From a virus, in IMG/VR virus record IMGVR_UViG_3300028590_000093, positions 1 through 22,433 of that record: 22,433 nt of DNA, one strand, 5' to 3'. Below, in pieces: positions 21,393 through 22,433 of the stretch (the stretch's first letter is position 1; each line of letters starts with the position of its first letter). The translations under genes and the position numbers were made by a program. The notes beneath the pieces are model-generated. The model ran no database searches, had not been told where the DNA came from, and was given only the letters and a program-made list of their open reading frames with translations.

Positions 21393-21444
21393 CGAGGGGG
21401 AGCCGATACGGGATAGGCTCCCCCTCGCGGGATCGGCTCTTTCT
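21393..21444 (+). terminator. Terminator with two mutually exclusive folds
   Basis: Fold 1: CGAGGGGGAGCC (21393-21404) pairs exactly with GGCTCCCCCTCG (21416-21427). Fold 2: GAGCCGAT (21400-21407) pairs exactly with ATCGGCTC (21432-21439), followed by TTTCTT (21440-21445 region). The two stems share bases 21400-21404, so they cannot form together. Only fold 2 ends next to a U-rich run. The region separates the capsid gene from the next virion gene. Confidence 0.7.
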
Positions 21445-21474
21445 TCACAACTCAAACCCCTGGGGGGATCAATC

Positions 21475-21930
21475 ATGCGTGGTGCGGATCATCTGGATTT
21501 CTTCGCTCGGTACTCTCGTTCGGTGCCGGTCGGGATCAACAAGGAACACTCGGCCGGGACGGTCAATCAGAACCCGTTCTTTGACATGCGGTCGAATGCG
21601 TTCGGGGCGGCCGTCCCGATTTTCTGTCTGGTCGCGGTCGGGGCTCCGACGGGGACTCCGGACTCGTTCTCCGTGATCGCCTCAATTCGTCAGTCCGCGA
21701 GTTCCGACGGCTCGTCTTCTGTGGCGGTCGAGGACTGCTACATGGACGCGAACGGCGATCTCGCCGATTCGGTGACGCTGACGGAGGGGAATACCGAGAC
21801 GTGCCTCCGGTTCGAGTTGAGCGGCGACTATCAGTATTTCGGGCTCCGGATCGTCGTCGCGTTCGTGAACGGGACGACGCCGAAGGTTCCCGTCGCGGCG
21901 TTCTTTGTGTCCGAGAAAAAGACGTGGTAA
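21475..21930 (+). CDS. Probable virion protein after the capsid gene
   Basis: This 151-residue protein is not recognised. Ser/Thr/Gly-rich with alternating hydrophobic residues (FSVIASIRQSASSDGSSSVAVEDCYMD, YFGLRIVVAFVNGTTPKVPVAAFFV), it looks like an all-beta domain such as a head decoration or jelly-roll protein. Its place directly after the major capsid gene, as its own unit between two terminators, fits a decoration or head-stabilising protein, but no named family is recognised. ATG 21475 has GGGGGGA about 7 bases upstream. Confidence 0.7.
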   Translation: MRGADHLDFFARYSRSVPVGINKEHSAGTVNQNPFFDMRSNAFGAAVPIFCLVAVGAPTGTPDSFSVIASIRQSASSDGSSSVAVEDCYMDANGDLADSVTLTEGNTETCLRFELSGDYQYFGLRIVVAFVNGTTPKVPVAAFFVSEKKTW

Positions 21931-21960
21931 CGTCCTAGTCTCGTCTGCGCGGATTAGGAT

Positions 21961-21993
21961 GAGCCGGGGGCGATGGTCGCTCCCGGCTCTTTT
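21961..21993 (+). terminator. Strong intrinsic terminator
   Basis: A 13-bp stem (21961-21973 with 21977-21989, one G-T pair, GAGCCGGG outer arm) has a TGG loop, followed by TTTT and, after CG, another TTTT. It lies between the virion gene and the last gene of the window. Confidence 0.93.
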
Positions 21994-22014
21994 CGTTTTG
22001 AGGGGGATCGGGCA

Positions 22015-22433
22015 ATGGGACTGTTCAGTTCGAGCGACTATCTCGCGGCGGGATTCAAGATGCCGGGCGGGCTCACGGCGGAGCAATTCGACGCGCTCCT
22101 CCTCCCCGCGGTCGAGTTGGCGATCGGCCGATCGATCCGCCGCAAGCTGGCTCCGGAGACGATCACGGAGTTTCCGGCGTCGAGTGTCCAACCATCGTCC
22201 CATCTGTGGCTCTCCTGGGAGGTCCGGAACGGGGCGTTCGGCGACGTCGAGGCGTGGGACGATTGGGAAGCGAACGCCGGACAGTCCCCCGATCCGGCGC
22301 CGTTCCCGGACGAGACGAAGCTGACGACCGGCACGGACTTCTACGTTGATCCCCGGATGAGGGATTGCCTTGTCATGGCGGGCGGCCGGCGGTGGGGGAT
22401 TCGGCCGGGCGGGTCGTTCAAGGTCGTTTACCC
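22015..22433 (+). CDS. Probable head-tail connector protein, partial (3' end outside window)
   Basis: An open frame runs from ATG 22015 to the window edge without a stop (139 codons). The sequence starts MGLFSSSDYLAAGFKMPGG, then LTAEQFDALLLPAVELAIGRSIRRKL, an amphipathic helix, followed by Trp-rich and Asp-rich loops and a beta segment (TTGTDFYVDPRMRDCLVMAGG). In HK97-type head modules the slot after the capsid gene normally holds the adaptor (gp6-like connector), and a start with a short helix and a DFYVD-like segment is compatible with it. The call rests mainly on position. GGGGGA lies about 9 bases upstream of the ATG. Confidence 0.55.
   Translation, partial: MGLFSSSDYLAAGFKMPGGLTAEQFDALLLPAVELAIGRSIRRKLAPETITEFPASSVQPSSHLWLSWEVRNGAFGDVEAWDDWEANAGQSPDPAPFPDETKLTTGTDFYVDPRMRDCLVMAGGRRWGIRPGGSFKVVY

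Noticed and set aside
20283-21476. Minus-strand open frame of 397 residues inside the capsid gene
   Set aside because: It is an Arg-rich shadow of the GC-rich capsid coding frame, with no ribosome site.
1-22433. Search for tRNA, rRNA, integrase, IS element or attachment site
   Set aside because: No cloverleaf-like or rRNA-like stretch, recombinase motif or terminal inverted repeat was recognised by eye; a covariance-model scan was not possible.

Overview
The window is a GC-rich, densely packed piece of a tailed double-stranded DNA phage genome or prophage (Caudoviricetes) with an HK97-type head module. All genes but one lie on the + strand, and neighbouring genes are mostly joined by ATGA/GTGA overlaps or gaps of a few bases. 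The diagnostic proteins are a small terminase candidate, a large terminase with Walker A, Walker B and RNase H-like nuclease motifs, an HK97-like portal, a Mu F-like head morphogenesis protein, a prohead protease and an HK97-like major capsid protein. No tRNA, rRNA, integrase, IS element or CRISPR array is visible. The host cannot be read from the sequence: promoters are sigma-70-like and Shine-Dalgarno sites are strong, so a GC-rich bacterium is likely.

Layout. Bases 144-746 encode a single-pass membrane protein; it converges at a strong terminator on the only minus-strand gene (824-1291). Bases 1381-3856 hold the terminase pair. Bases 3927-15222 form an unusual block of about 11.3 kb between terminase and portal, packed with small unknown genes. 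Recognisable members are a topoisomerase VI A/Spo11-like Toprim protein (5220-6215), a collagen-like tail fibre (7667-9070) with a small partner gene, a zinc-ribbon plus OB-fold-like protein (9624-10298), several other Cys-rich small proteins, and a winged-helix/DUF4326 fusion (14455-15222). Bases 15276-22433 are the head module: portal, minor head protein, small protein, protease, major capsid protein, a probable virion protein and the start of a probable connector gene.

The main discovery candidate is a regulon. Four promoters (near 3809, 9516, 10299 and 12472) share one layout: a 16-bp palindrome of consensus AATCTGATATCAGATT, a -35 box TTGACG/A starting 3-4 bases after it, a 17-18 bp spacer, a -10 box, and a 5' leader with a conserved GCCGAGCAATCC box just before the Shine-Dalgarno site. 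One unknown regulator probably controls the whole inserted block. A degenerate fifth palindrome lies in the divergent region before the minus-strand gene.

A second candidate is a strand-polar motif, YCCTGGGR. CCTGGG was counted by eye 35 times on the + strand and CCCAGG not once. It occurs in all reading frames and in intergenic DNA, so it may be a Chi-like or packaging-orientation signal. The head genes are separated by hairpins, some of them strong terminators, one hiding the portal Shine-Dalgarno site and one able to switch between two folds.
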